Below are positions 32,475-39,413 of a stretch of 64,000 nucleotides of DNA, piece by piece. The DNA is from Loigolactobacillus coryniformis subsp. coryniformis KCTC 3167 = DSM 20001 (GTDB lineage Bacteria > Bacillota > Bacilli > Lactobacillales > Lactobacillaceae). The position numbers were made by a program, and so were the translations under genes. The notes under the pieces were generated by a model. The model was not told the DNA's origin. It did no database searches and saw nothing but the letters and a program-made list of their open reading frames with translations. The stretch spans positions 1,178,001 through 1,242,000 of the forward strand of contig NZ_CP017713.1 in assembly GCF_002706425.1 (NCBI RefSeq), written 5' to 3'. Every line of letters begins with the position of its first letter. Position 1 is the first letter of the stretch.

Positions 32475-33677
32475 ATGATTGAACTAGAACAGGCGATTGC
32501 ATTAGTTACAGGAGCATTATCACCACAAATTGATAGTGAATTGGTTCCTTTAGCACAAGCTAGTGGCCGTGTGACTGCCTGCGCCCTTAAAGCGCCCTTA
32601 GCGGTGCCAAACTTTGTTCGTTCAGCGATGGATGGGTACGCTGTCTACGCTACTGATGTTGTTCGGGCAAGTCCAGAGCAACCAAGACGATTAACTGTTT
32701 TAGGGACGATCTATGCCGGTGATCACATGAGCTATACACCACGAATGGGTACGGCAGTCCGAGTTATGACCGGTGCAGCAATTCCACCGGGTTATGATGC
32801 AGTGGTTAAACAAGAATTAACTGATCAGGGACAAGCTGTTGTACAAATTTATCAACCAATCAAGGCTGGGAAAAATCTGATGCCAATTGGTGAGGATATT
32901 ATCAGTGGACAAGTCGTATTTGAACCGTATACTTACTTGAATGGTGATAGTGTTGGTATATTAGCTAGCTTAGGTTATACGACAGTCCCAGTACTACAGC
33001 GTTTACGTGTTGGTTTGATTGCAACTGGCAATGAATTAGTTATCCCCGGACAGCCACTAGCACCGAATCAGATCTATAACAGCACAATTTATTCTTTAGC
33101 GGCGTATATTGAGCGTACTGGTGGTCAAGTCGTACTACAAACGATTTGTCAGGATAATCCAGCCGAATTAATGGCGTTATTGACGCAAAACAAACAAAAA
33201 GCTGATTTGTTTATTACGACCGGCGGTATTTCTGTTGGAGCAAAGGATTTTATACCGGCAACGCTGACAGCCAATGGAGGGCAACCACTATTTCATTTTG
33301 TGAATTTAAGGCCAGGAACACCGATCTTTGCAGCTAATTGGCAGCATAAATTGATTCTATCCTTGTCAGGGAATCCGTTTGCGGCAATGGTTAATTTTCA
33401 CTTGTTTTATTGGCCATTGTTAGTGCGTTTTCAGCGGAATGAACATTTTAATTTAAAAAAACAAACAGCGCGCTTAGTAGCGGGCAAAATGCCAGCAACC
33501 AGTATGCGCCGTTTTGTACGGGCAAAATTGACCGGAACTGAGGTAGTGATCGATAAAAAGGGGCATTACGCGTCGGTACTGCATAATATGATCGATAATA
33601 ATTGTTTAATTGAACAGATAAAGGGGAAGAGCTTACAGGTCGGCGATCAGGTAACTGTCTATTCATGGCCAGATTAG
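32475..33677 (+). CDS. moeA: Molybdopterin molybdenumtransferase
   Basis: Inserts molybdenum into adenylylated molybdopterin. Start ATG 32475 behind AAAGGAGCGGG gives 400 residues; an ATG at 32451 overlaps the fdhA stop. Family motifs: FVRSAMDGYA, GTAVRVMTGAAIPPGYDAVV, TTGGISVGAKDF and LSGNPFAA. Last gene of the formate operon. The remaining cofactor genes (moaA-E, moeB) and fdhD are not in the window. No convincing terminator follows it on the plus strand. Confidence 0.94.
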   Translation: MIELEQAIALVTGALSPQIDSELVPLAQASGRVTACALKAPLAVPNFVRSAMDGYAVYATDVVRASPEQPRRLTVLGTIYAGDHMSYTPRMGTAVRVMTGAAIPPGYDAVVKQELTDQGQAVVQIYQPIKAGKNLMPIGEDIISGQVVFEPYTYLNGDSVGILASLGYTTVPVLQRLRVGLIATGNELVIPGQPLAPNQIYNSTIYSLAAYIERTGGQVVLQTICQDNPAELMALLTQNKQKADLFITTGGISVGAKDFIPATLTANGGQPLFHFVNLRPGTPIFAANWQHKLILSLSGNPFAAMVNFHLFYWPLLVRFQRNEHFNLKKQTARLVAGKMPATSMRRFVRAKLTGTEVVIDKKGHYASVLHNMIDNNCLIEQIKGKSLQVGDQVTVYSWPD

Positions 33678-33700
33678 GTGTGGTCGTTAAAAAAGTGTAT

Positions 33701-33742
33701 AAAAAGAACGTTTGATCTGCGCCTCCAGCAAGTCAAGCGTCC
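33701..33742 (-). terminator. Minus-strand terminator of small peptide gene
   Basis: Read on the minus strand, GGACGCTTGA (33742-33733) pairs with TCAAACGTTC (33715-33706) with one wobble and one mismatch, followed by TTTTTATAC. It closes a compact minus-strand transcription unit. Confidence 0.65.
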
Positions 33743-33767
33743 GCCATACCGCGATATTGAATTGTTC

Positions 33768-33857
33768 CTAACCTTCATCACCAAGATGATGCTTATCATG
33801 AAATAACATGAGCACCAACCCTGTTACAATTATGGCACCTTCAATAAGAGCCGCCAA
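33768..33857 (-). CDS. 29-residue hydrophobic peptide, type I toxin-like (uncharacterised)
   Basis: Starts with TTG at 33857 exactly 8 bases after a perfect AGGAGG (33871-33866). It encodes 29 residues: a short N-terminus with one acidic residue, a membrane-spanning stretch (AIIVTGLVLMLF) and a polar, His/Asp-rich tail (HDKHHLGDEG). A near-consensus promoter and a terminator bracket it at proper distances. Size, single membrane span and charged tail resemble Fst/holin-like type I toxins, but I cannot place it in a family. Read-through from moeA would be antisense to it. Confidence 0.6.
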   Translation of the reverse strand: MAALIEGAIIVTGLVLMLFHDKHHLGDEG

Positions 33858-33895
33858 GTCATCAGCCTCCTGTAATTGGTCACAACTACAATTCT

Positions 33896-33924
33896 ATTGT
33901 AAAACGGAATAAGGTAATTGTTAA
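33896..33924 (-). promoter_or_regulatory. Promoter of small peptide gene
   Basis: On the minus strand: TTAACA (33924-33919), 17 bases, TACAAT (33901-33896); five of six bases match at each hexamer. The -35 lies 27 bases from the -35 of the divergent aromatic operon promoter. Confidence 0.7.
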
Positions 33925-33951
33925 GCACTAAATGTTTTTTTCAAAAAAAGG

Positions 33952-33980
33952 TTGACGGGCTCACAGACAGTTGTTATACT
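33952..33980 (+). promoter_or_regulatory. Aromatic amino acid operon promoter
   Basis: TTGACG (33952-33957), 17 bases, TATACT (33975-33980), near-perfect sigma-A. It is followed by an attenuator leader of about 325 bases before the first enzyme gene. Confidence 0.9.
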
Positions 33981-34010
33981 AATTTCATTCAATTCTAAGG
34001 ATTTTTTAAT

Positions 34011-34085
34011 ATGACGCAAGTAAACCGAATGTGTACCCTAATTTCACAATCGAATACGTATTATTACTATTGGTTCTTTAAGTAG
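34011..34085 (+). CDS. Aromatic leader peptide (24 residues, ends NTYYYYWFFK)
   Basis: ATG at 34011 is preceded by TAAGGA (33996-34001) with 9-base spacing. The 24-codon frame ends with four Tyr codons (34059-34070), one Trp (34071-34073), two Phe (34074-34079), Lys and TAG. Seven aromatic codons in a row directly ahead of an aromatic biosynthesis operon is the hallmark of an attenuation leader peptide. The stop codon touches the first hairpin. Its job is inferred to be to sense charged tRNA-Tyr, tRNA-Trp and tRNA-Phe through ribosome stalling. Confidence 0.88.
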   Translation: MTQVNRMCTLISQSNTYYYYWFFK

Positions 34086-34213
34086 TGTCTGCATCGGTAA
34101 GCTAGATGCAGACACGAAGTCTGCATCTATGCGAGCCAATAGTCTTTAAGCGTGTATTAAAAACTTGGCCACATGGATGATTTAAGAAAATCAGCTGTGT
34201 GGCTTTTCTTTTT
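34066..34213 (+). promoter_or_regulatory. Ribosome-mediated attenuator (competing RNA structures)
   Basis: Codon segment ACTATTGGTTC (34066-34076) is complementary over 11 bases (one wobble) to GAGCCAATAGT (34133-34143). Between them lie GTGTCTGCATC (34085-34095)/GATGCAGACAC (34105-34115) and a repeat GTCTGCATC (34119-34127) that can pair with the same central arm. Segment 34135-34149 can alternatively pair with 34157-34169 (12 pairs, a bulge and one mismatch), overlapping the 5' arm of a terminator: GCCACA (34168-34173)/TGTGGC (34198-34203) with inner TGATTT/AAATCA, then TTTTCTTTTT. Model: free codon segment gives termination; a ribosome stalled on aromatic codons gives antitermination. Confidence 0.8.
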
Positions 34214-34251
34214 GGGAACCTTTATTAGGCTATCTCTCTAAGATGAGGTCT

Positions 34252-34295
34252 AAGGTCGCACAGCAAATAACATGTTGTGCGACCTTTTACTTTTA
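34252..34295 (+). terminator. Second strong hairpin before the transketolase gene
   Basis: AAGGTCGCACA (34252-34262) pairs perfectly with TGTGCGACCTT (34276-34286); the tail TTACTTTTACTT is T-rich but interrupted. It could be a second terminator or an mRNA stabiliser next to the ribosome binding site at 34301-34306. Confidence 0.6.
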
Positions 34296-34312
34296 CTTAC
34301 GGAGGGATTTAT

Positions 34313-36346
34313 ATGTTTGATGAAACAGATCAGTTGAGTGTGAATGCATTACGGGCTTTAAGTATTGATATGATTGAGCGGGCAGGGTCAGGACATCCCG
34401 GATTACCTTTAGATGCTGCACCAATGGCTTACGTTTTATATAGTCGTCATTTACGAGTCGATCCACAAGCACCAGATTGGGTCAATCGTGATCGATTCGT
34501 CTTATCAGCAGGGCATGGTTCAGCCTTGCTATACAGCATGCTGCATTTGAGTGGTTTTCCAACCCGTATGGCTGATCTGAAACAATTCCGGCAATTACAC
34601 AGTATGACGCCAGGACATCCTGAACATGGTTTGGTTGCGGGAGTTGATGCAACGACAGGCCCCTTAGGTCAAGGTTTGGGAATGGCCGTTGGGATGGCGA
34701 TGGCGGAAACGCATTTGGCGGCGCAATATAATACGCCAGAACAGAAAGTGATCGATCATTTCACTTATGTGATTTGTGGTGATGGTGACTTGATGGAGGG
34801 AATCTCTCATGAGGCCGCCAGTTTAGCTGGTAACCTAAAGTTAAATAAATTAATTGTTCTGTACGATTCAAACGATGTCTCACTAGATGGTGCGACGGAC
34901 CGTACTTTTTCTGATGACGCCCAACAACGATTTGCAGGTTATGGTTGGGATTACCAAAAAGTAAGTGATGGTAATAATTTGGCGGCAATCGATGCGGCAA
35001 TTACAGCGGCTAAGTTGACAGACGCACCAAGTATGATCGAAATTAAAACCACAATCGGTTATGGCGCACCTAAACAAGGGACTCATTTGGTCCATGGGGC
35101 CCCCTTAGGCCAAACTGATTTGGCGGCGACTAAGCAAAGTCTTGGGTGGCAAGCAGCGCCGTTCACAGTGCCAGCAGCAGTTAAGCAACGGTTTGCTGAG
35201 CGGGTGCAGGAACGTGGCCAGGTGGCTCATCGACAATGGCAAGCATTACTAACCACCTATCAGCAGGCACAACCTAAATTAGCCGCTCAGTTACACCACG
35301 CGTTAGCACAAGAATTGCCAGTTGATTGGCAGAGTGATCTACCTAAATATCAAATTGGGGATAGTGAAGCTGGTCGGATCACGAGTCAAAAGATGATCCA
35401 AGCACTAGCGGCTAAGGTACCTAGTCTCTGGGGTGGTGCAGCTGATCTAGCTTCTTCGAATAAAACGGATATTGCTGCCAGCGGTTCCTTCAGCGCCACT
35501 GCGCGACAAGAACGCAATTTAAACTTTGGTGTTCGTGAATTTGCTGAAGCCGCAGCAATGAATGGCATTGCTTTGCACGGTGGTAGTCATGTGTTCGGTG
35601 GCACGTTCTTCGTTTTCTCAGACTATATGCGTGGTGCAATTCGTTTGGCGGCATTACAAAAATTGCCTGTGACTTATATTTTTACCCATGATTCATTGGC
35701 TGTGGGTGAAGATGGACCAACTCATGAACCGGTTGAACAATTGATGAGTCTACGAGCTATGCCTGGCATCAGTGTGATTCGTCCAGCTGATCCCAATGAA
35801 GCAGTTGCTGCTTGGCGTTTGGCAATGACTACCAATGACCGACCATCGGTGCTAGTATTAACACGGCAGGATTTGGCGGTATTAAAAGGTAGCTTAAATC
35901 ACCCTGACGGTGTCAGTCGTGGCGGTTATGTGATTTCACCACAACAACGTAAACAAGCTGAAGGGATCTTACTTGCGTCTGGTTCTGAAGTTGCTTTGGT
36001 GATCGCCGCCCAACAGCGTTTGCGCAAATTCGGCCATGATGTGGCTGTAGTCTCAATGCCGTGTTTCGATCGGTTCATGCAACAACCAGCGGCTTACCGT
36101 GAAAAAGTATTGCCGCGAAATATTCGCCGGCGGGTATCAATTGAGTTGGGCGCAACACTAGGTTGGGAACGGTTCATTGGTTTAGATGGCTTAAGCCTTG
36201 GTATTGATACCTTTGGTGCTAGTGGTCCTGCTGCTGAAGTCTTGGCGGAATATGGTTTTACTAGTGATGCTGTGGTTGCTGCTTATCAGAAATTATGGCG
36301 GGCCGATAACCGGCTACAAACGCCGATTCGACGGAGTGTGATTTAA
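34313..36346 (+). CDS. tkt: Transketolase
   Basis: Thiamine-diphosphate enzyme of the pentose phosphate pathway; makes erythrose-4-phosphate, a substrate of DAHP synthase. Start ATG 34313 behind GGAGGGATT gives 677 residues. Motifs: GSGHPGLPLDAAPMAYVL near the N-terminus, the ThDP motif ICGDGDLMEGISHEAASLAG, and the pyrimidine domain THDSLAVGEDGPTHEPVEQL. First structural gene of the aromatic operon, with its stop overlapping the aroE start (TAATG). This placement points to dedicated E4P supply. Confidence 0.96.
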   Translation: MFDETDQLSVNALRALSIDMIERAGSGHPGLPLDAAPMAYVLYSRHLRVDPQAPDWVNRDRFVLSAGHGSALLYSMLHLSGFPTRMADLKQFRQLHSMTPGHPEHGLVAGVDATTGPLGQGLGMAVGMAMAETHLAAQYNTPEQKVIDHFTYVICGDGDLMEGISHEAASLAGNLKLNKLIVLYDSNDVSLDGATDRTFSDDAQQRFAGYGWDYQKVSDGNNLAAIDAAITAAKLTDAPSMIEIKTTIGYGAPKQGTHLVHGAPLGQTDLAATKQSLGWQAAPFTVPAAVKQRFAERVQERGQVAHRQWQALLTTYQQAQPKLAAQLHHALAQELPVDWQSDLPKYQIGDSEAGRITSQKMIQALAAKVPSLWGGAADLASSNKTDIAASGSFSATARQERNLNFGVREFAEAAAMNGIALHGGSHVFGGTFFVFSDYMRGAIRLAALQKLPVTYIFTHDSLAVGEDGPTHEPVEQLMSLRAMPGISVIRPADPNEAVAAWRLAMTTNDRPSVLVLTRQDLAVLKGSLNHPDGVSRGGYVISPQQRKQAEGILLASGSEVALVIAAQQRLRKFGHDVAVVSMPCFDRFMQQPAAYREKVLPRNIRRRVSIELGATLGWERFIGLDGLSLGIDTFGASGPAAEVLAEYGFTSDAVVAAYQKLWRADNRLQTPIRRSVI

Positions 36347-37221
36347 TGATCGATGGTAAAACACAGTTATATGGATTCTTTGCGCATCCGGCGCAGCATA
36401 GCTTATCGCCGCTGATGTATAATACCACGTTTGCTGAACAGAAAATCAATGCAGTTTACTTAGCTTTTGATTTTACGGCTGATTTAGCTACTGCGGTTAC
36501 GAGTATGCGGACTTTGAATTTTGGTGGTGCTAATCTATCCATGCCATTTAAGGCACAGGTCATTCCACTATTAGATGAGATTGCACCGGAAGCTAAGTTG
36601 ATCGGTGCGGTCAATACGATCGTCAATCAAAACGGGCGCTTGATTGGCCATAGTACTGATGGTCCAGGATTCTTTGCTGGTTTGGCGCAGCAAGGGCAGA
36701 CTTTTCAGAACGCTCATTTGACAATTTTAGGTGCTGGCGGTGCTGGATTAGCCATTATTGCCGCGGCTGGTCAAGCGGGTGTCACCGCGATCGATGTGTT
36801 TAAGCGGCGTAACGCCACCTACGCGTCAGTAGCAGCCAAATTGACTGAAATCGCCGCGGCGACTAAAGTAACGATTAGATTACATGATTATGCGGCTACA
36901 AATGAGTTGACCGCTGCGCTAAAAAGTAGTGATTTATTGGTCAATGCCACTAATATTGGGATGGGTGCTGGTAGTACAGCGCTACCGATACCACAGACTG
37001 TGTTGACTCAGGTACCACCAACGACTGTAGTCAGCGATGTGATCTATTTCCCTAAAGAAACGGCATTTTTAAAGGCAGCGCGACAGCTCGGACATCCTAC
37101 GTATAATGGATTGCCGATGCTGATCCAGCAAGGTGTCTTAGCTTACAAACTATGGACTGGCGCTGAAATGCCCTTGGCAAAAGTAACCCAAGCATTAGAA
37201 CAACAGCTCTATCAAAAATAA
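36346..37221 (+). CDS. aroE: Shikimate dehydrogenase
   Basis: NADP(H)-dependent reduction of 3-dehydroshikimate to shikimate. N-terminal substrate motif HSLSPLMYN, catalytic lysine in NLSMPFKAQ, nucleotide loop GAGGAGLAI and NATNIGM. Length 291, typical. Translationally coupled to tkt by a one-base overlap. Related YdiB-type quinate/shikimate dehydrogenases share these motifs, but the operon favours AroE. Confidence 0.93.
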   Translation: MIDGKTQLYGFFAHPAQHSLSPLMYNTTFAEQKINAVYLAFDFTADLATAVTSMRTLNFGGANLSMPFKAQVIPLLDEIAPEAKLIGAVNTIVNQNGRLIGHSTDGPGFFAGLAQQGQTFQNAHLTILGAGGAGLAIIAAAGQAGVTAIDVFKRRNATYASVAAKLTEIAAATKVTIRLHDYAATNELTAALKSSDLLVNATNIGMGAGSTALPIPQTVLTQVPPTTVVSDVIYFPKETAFLKAARQLGHPTYNGLPMLIQQGVLAYKLWTGAEMPLAKVTQALEQQLYQK

Positions 37222-37238
37222 TAAAAATGAGGTAATTA

Positions 37239-38243
37239 ATGATGATCATACAATTAAAGACAAATGCAGACGAACAAATTATTGCGGGCTTGATTGCGCG
37301 TTTGGAAGCAACTCCAGCCACTGTTATTCGCATCAAAAACCATTTAGCAATTCCTGAAGTTAAAACGACTGAATTATCTGCTGCTGAAGCGGGTGTAGTT
37401 GCTGAAGTGATTGAAAAAACGCCAGCTGCCGTTTTAGGGAGTCGTTTGTTCCAACCAGAAGATACGATCATTAAATTGCCACATTCTGTGATCGGTGGTA
37501 AAGGTAATTTCACAATGATGGCTGGTCCTTGTTCAGTTGAATCAGAAGAACATGTCCGAAAAATGGCTAAGGTAGCTAAGGCAGGTGGTGCAACGCTATT
37601 GCGGGGTGGTGCCTATAAACCACGGACTTCACCATACAGTTTCCAAGGTTTAGGTGAAGATGGCTTGAAATACTTACGCGAAGCAGCTGATGAAAATGGT
37701 ATGGACGTGATCACAGAAGTTATGGATGAGACTCACGTTGACTTGATTGCTAAGTACACGGATGTTTTCCAGATCGGTGCTCGTAACATGCAAAACTTCT
37801 CATTACTAAAGGCAGTTGGTAAAACTAACGTTCCAGTAGCATTGAAACGTGGTTTAGCTGGAACGGTCGATGATTTATTAAATGCATCAGAATACATTGC
37901 GGCTGGCGGTAATCATCAGATCATGTTGTTAGAACGCGGTATTCGAACGTTCGATAATAAATATACCCGTAATACCTTTGACTTAGCAGCGGTTCCTGTG
38001 TTGCAAAAATTATCCCATTACCCAGTGCTTGTTGACCCTAGCCATGCAGTTGGTGAATGGGATCTAGTTACACCAATGGCCCATGCCGGTGTTGCTTCTG
38101 GTGCTTCTGGTATGATCGTCGAAATTCATGATGACCCAGAACACGCATTTTCTGATGGTCCACAAGCATTGAAGCCAGATACTTACTTAAAGATGACGGA
38201 ACAAGTTTACGCGATTCGTCAATTAATGGATAGTTGGGAATAA
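37239..38243 (+). CDS. aroF: DAHP synthase, type I-beta
   Basis: 3-deoxy-7-phosphoheptulonate synthase: joins PEP and erythrose-4-phosphate, the entry step of the shikimate pathway. The catalytic barrel carries MAGPCSVESEEH, LLRGGAYKPRTSPY, VDPSHAVG and EIHDDPEHAFSDGPQ. An N-terminal domain of about 80 residues resembles the ferredoxin-like regulatory domain of Thermotoga-type enzymes, so feedback control by aromatic amino acids is possible. 334 residues behind TGAGGT. No chorismate mutase domain is fused. Confidence 0.94.
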   Translation: MMIIQLKTNADEQIIAGLIARLEATPATVIRIKNHLAIPEVKTTELSAAEAGVVAEVIEKTPAAVLGSRLFQPEDTIIKLPHSVIGGKGNFTMMAGPCSVESEEHVRKMAKVAKAGGATLLRGGAYKPRTSPYSFQGLGEDGLKYLREAADENGMDVITEVMDETHVDLIAKYTDVFQIGARNMQNFSLLKAVGKTNVPVALKRGLAGTVDDLLNASEYIAAGGNHQIMLLERGIRTFDNKYTRNTFDLAAVPVLQKLSHYPVLVDPSHAVGEWDLVTPMAHAGVASGASGMIVEIHDDPEHAFSDGPQALKPDTYLKMTEQVYAIRQLMDSWE

Positions 38244-38263
38244 GGGTAGTGACAATCATATGC

Positions 38264-38288
38264 TTACTTAGTAATTTTTGCTAAGTAA
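38264..38288 (+). repeat. Intercistronic hairpin before aroB
   Basis: TTACTTAG (38264-38271) and CTAAGTAA (38281-38288) flank TAATTTTTG; CTTTCAG follows and there is no T-tract. A similar element lies before proA. The following GTGAGATAGAGGA is the aroB ribosome-binding region. Confidence 0.6.
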
Positions 38289-38324
38289 CTTTCAGCTTAA
38301 AGTGAGATAGAGGAAGAAGGCAGT

Positions 38325-39413
38325 ATGTTGCAAAAAATTGAAGTTAAGTTACCACAAAAAGAATACCCGATCTACATTGAAAATGGTCTTTTGACGCAAA
38401 TAGGTACCTTGGTGCGGGAGCACTGGACTAAAGTACAGCAAGTTGCGCTGATCAGTGATAGTAACGTTGCACCATTGTACGCAGAAAAGGTGCGGATTCA
38501 ATTGACTAATGCAGGTTTTCAAGTCTATCTTTACACCGTGACTGCTGGTGAAGCAGCTAAATCATTAGGTGTGGCGTCTTCACTGTATGATGAATTATTA
38601 GGTGATGGCTTCACGCGTAGTGCTGGTGTGATCGCGCTTGGTGGTGGTGTGGTCGGTGATCTAGCTGGTTTTGTGGCTTCAACTTTTATGCGCGGTTTAG
38701 CCTTTATTCAAATTCCAACTTCTTTGTTAGCCCAAGTCGATAGTAGTGTTGGTGGTAAAACCGCCGTCGATCTACCGGCGGGTAAGAATTTAGTTGGAAC
38801 GTTCTATCAGCCTGATGCAGTATTGATCGATCCGGCTACGTTGACGACTTTATCGCAGCGTTATTTAGTTGAGGGCTATGCGGAAGTAGTTAAAATGGCT
38901 GCCATTGCCAGCCCTGATTTTTGGCAATTGGTGACCCAAGTCCAATCGGTTGCAGCTATTTTAGATTTGGCTGAAGCATTGATCCAGGCCAGCGTGACTT
39001 TCAAAGCTAAGATTGTTATGGCGGATGAAAAAGAGGGCGGCTTACGACAAATCCTGAATTTTGGTCATACTTTTGGTCATGCAATCGAAGCCGGTGCCAA
39101 TGGTGCTTTGGCGCATGGTGAAGCAATCAGTATCGGCATGGTGGCACTGACGCAGTGTTTTGAACATGCCGGCTTAACGCCAGCGGGGATGACCGCTAAA
39201 TTACAGCAACAGTTAGCTGCCGTTGGGTTACCGCTAACTAGTAAATTAATTGGTCAGGCCGATTTTTATGCGCGAATCGCAAAGGATAAGAAAAATCGGG
39301 GTGGCCGGGTAAACTTGATCTATTTAAAGGCGATTGGCGAGCCAGCTATTTATCCAATGGCTCTGGCAGAATTACCACAATTTGTGGAAGAAAATCTATT
39401 GGCGGTGATGTGA
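38325..39413 (+). CDS. aroB: 3-dehydroquinate synthase
   Basis: Second shikimate pathway step, converting DAHP to 3-dehydroquinate with NAD+ and a divalent metal. The signature GGGVVGDLAGFVASTFMRG is at about residues 104-122, with IPTSLLAQVDSSVGGKTAVD after it; metal ligands are in LNFGHTFGHAIE. 362 residues. The stop overlaps the pheA start. Confidence 0.96.
   Translation: MLQKIEVKLPQKEYPIYIENGLLTQIGTLVREHWTKVQQVALISDSNVAPLYAEKVRIQLTNAGFQVYLYTVTAGEAAKSLGVASSLYDELLGDGFTRSAGVIALGGGVVGDLAGFVASTFMRGLAFIQIPTSLLAQVDSSVGGKTAVDLPAGKNLVGTFYQPDAVLIDPATLTTLSQRYLVEGYAEVVKMAAIASPDFWQLVTQVQSVAAILDLAEALIQASVTFKAKIVMADEKEGGLRQILNFGHTFGHAIEAGANGALAHGEAISIGMVALTQCFEHAGLTPAGMTAKLQQQLAAVGLPLTSKLIGQADFYARIAKDKKNRGGRVNLIYLKAIGEPAIYPMALAELPQFVEENLLAVM

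Noticed and set aside
33858-33866. ATG-started frame (MTWRLLLKVP) overlapping the small peptide gene on the minus strand
   Set aside because: Only ten codons, poor spacing from AGGAGG, and the TTG frame has a coherent membrane-span layout.
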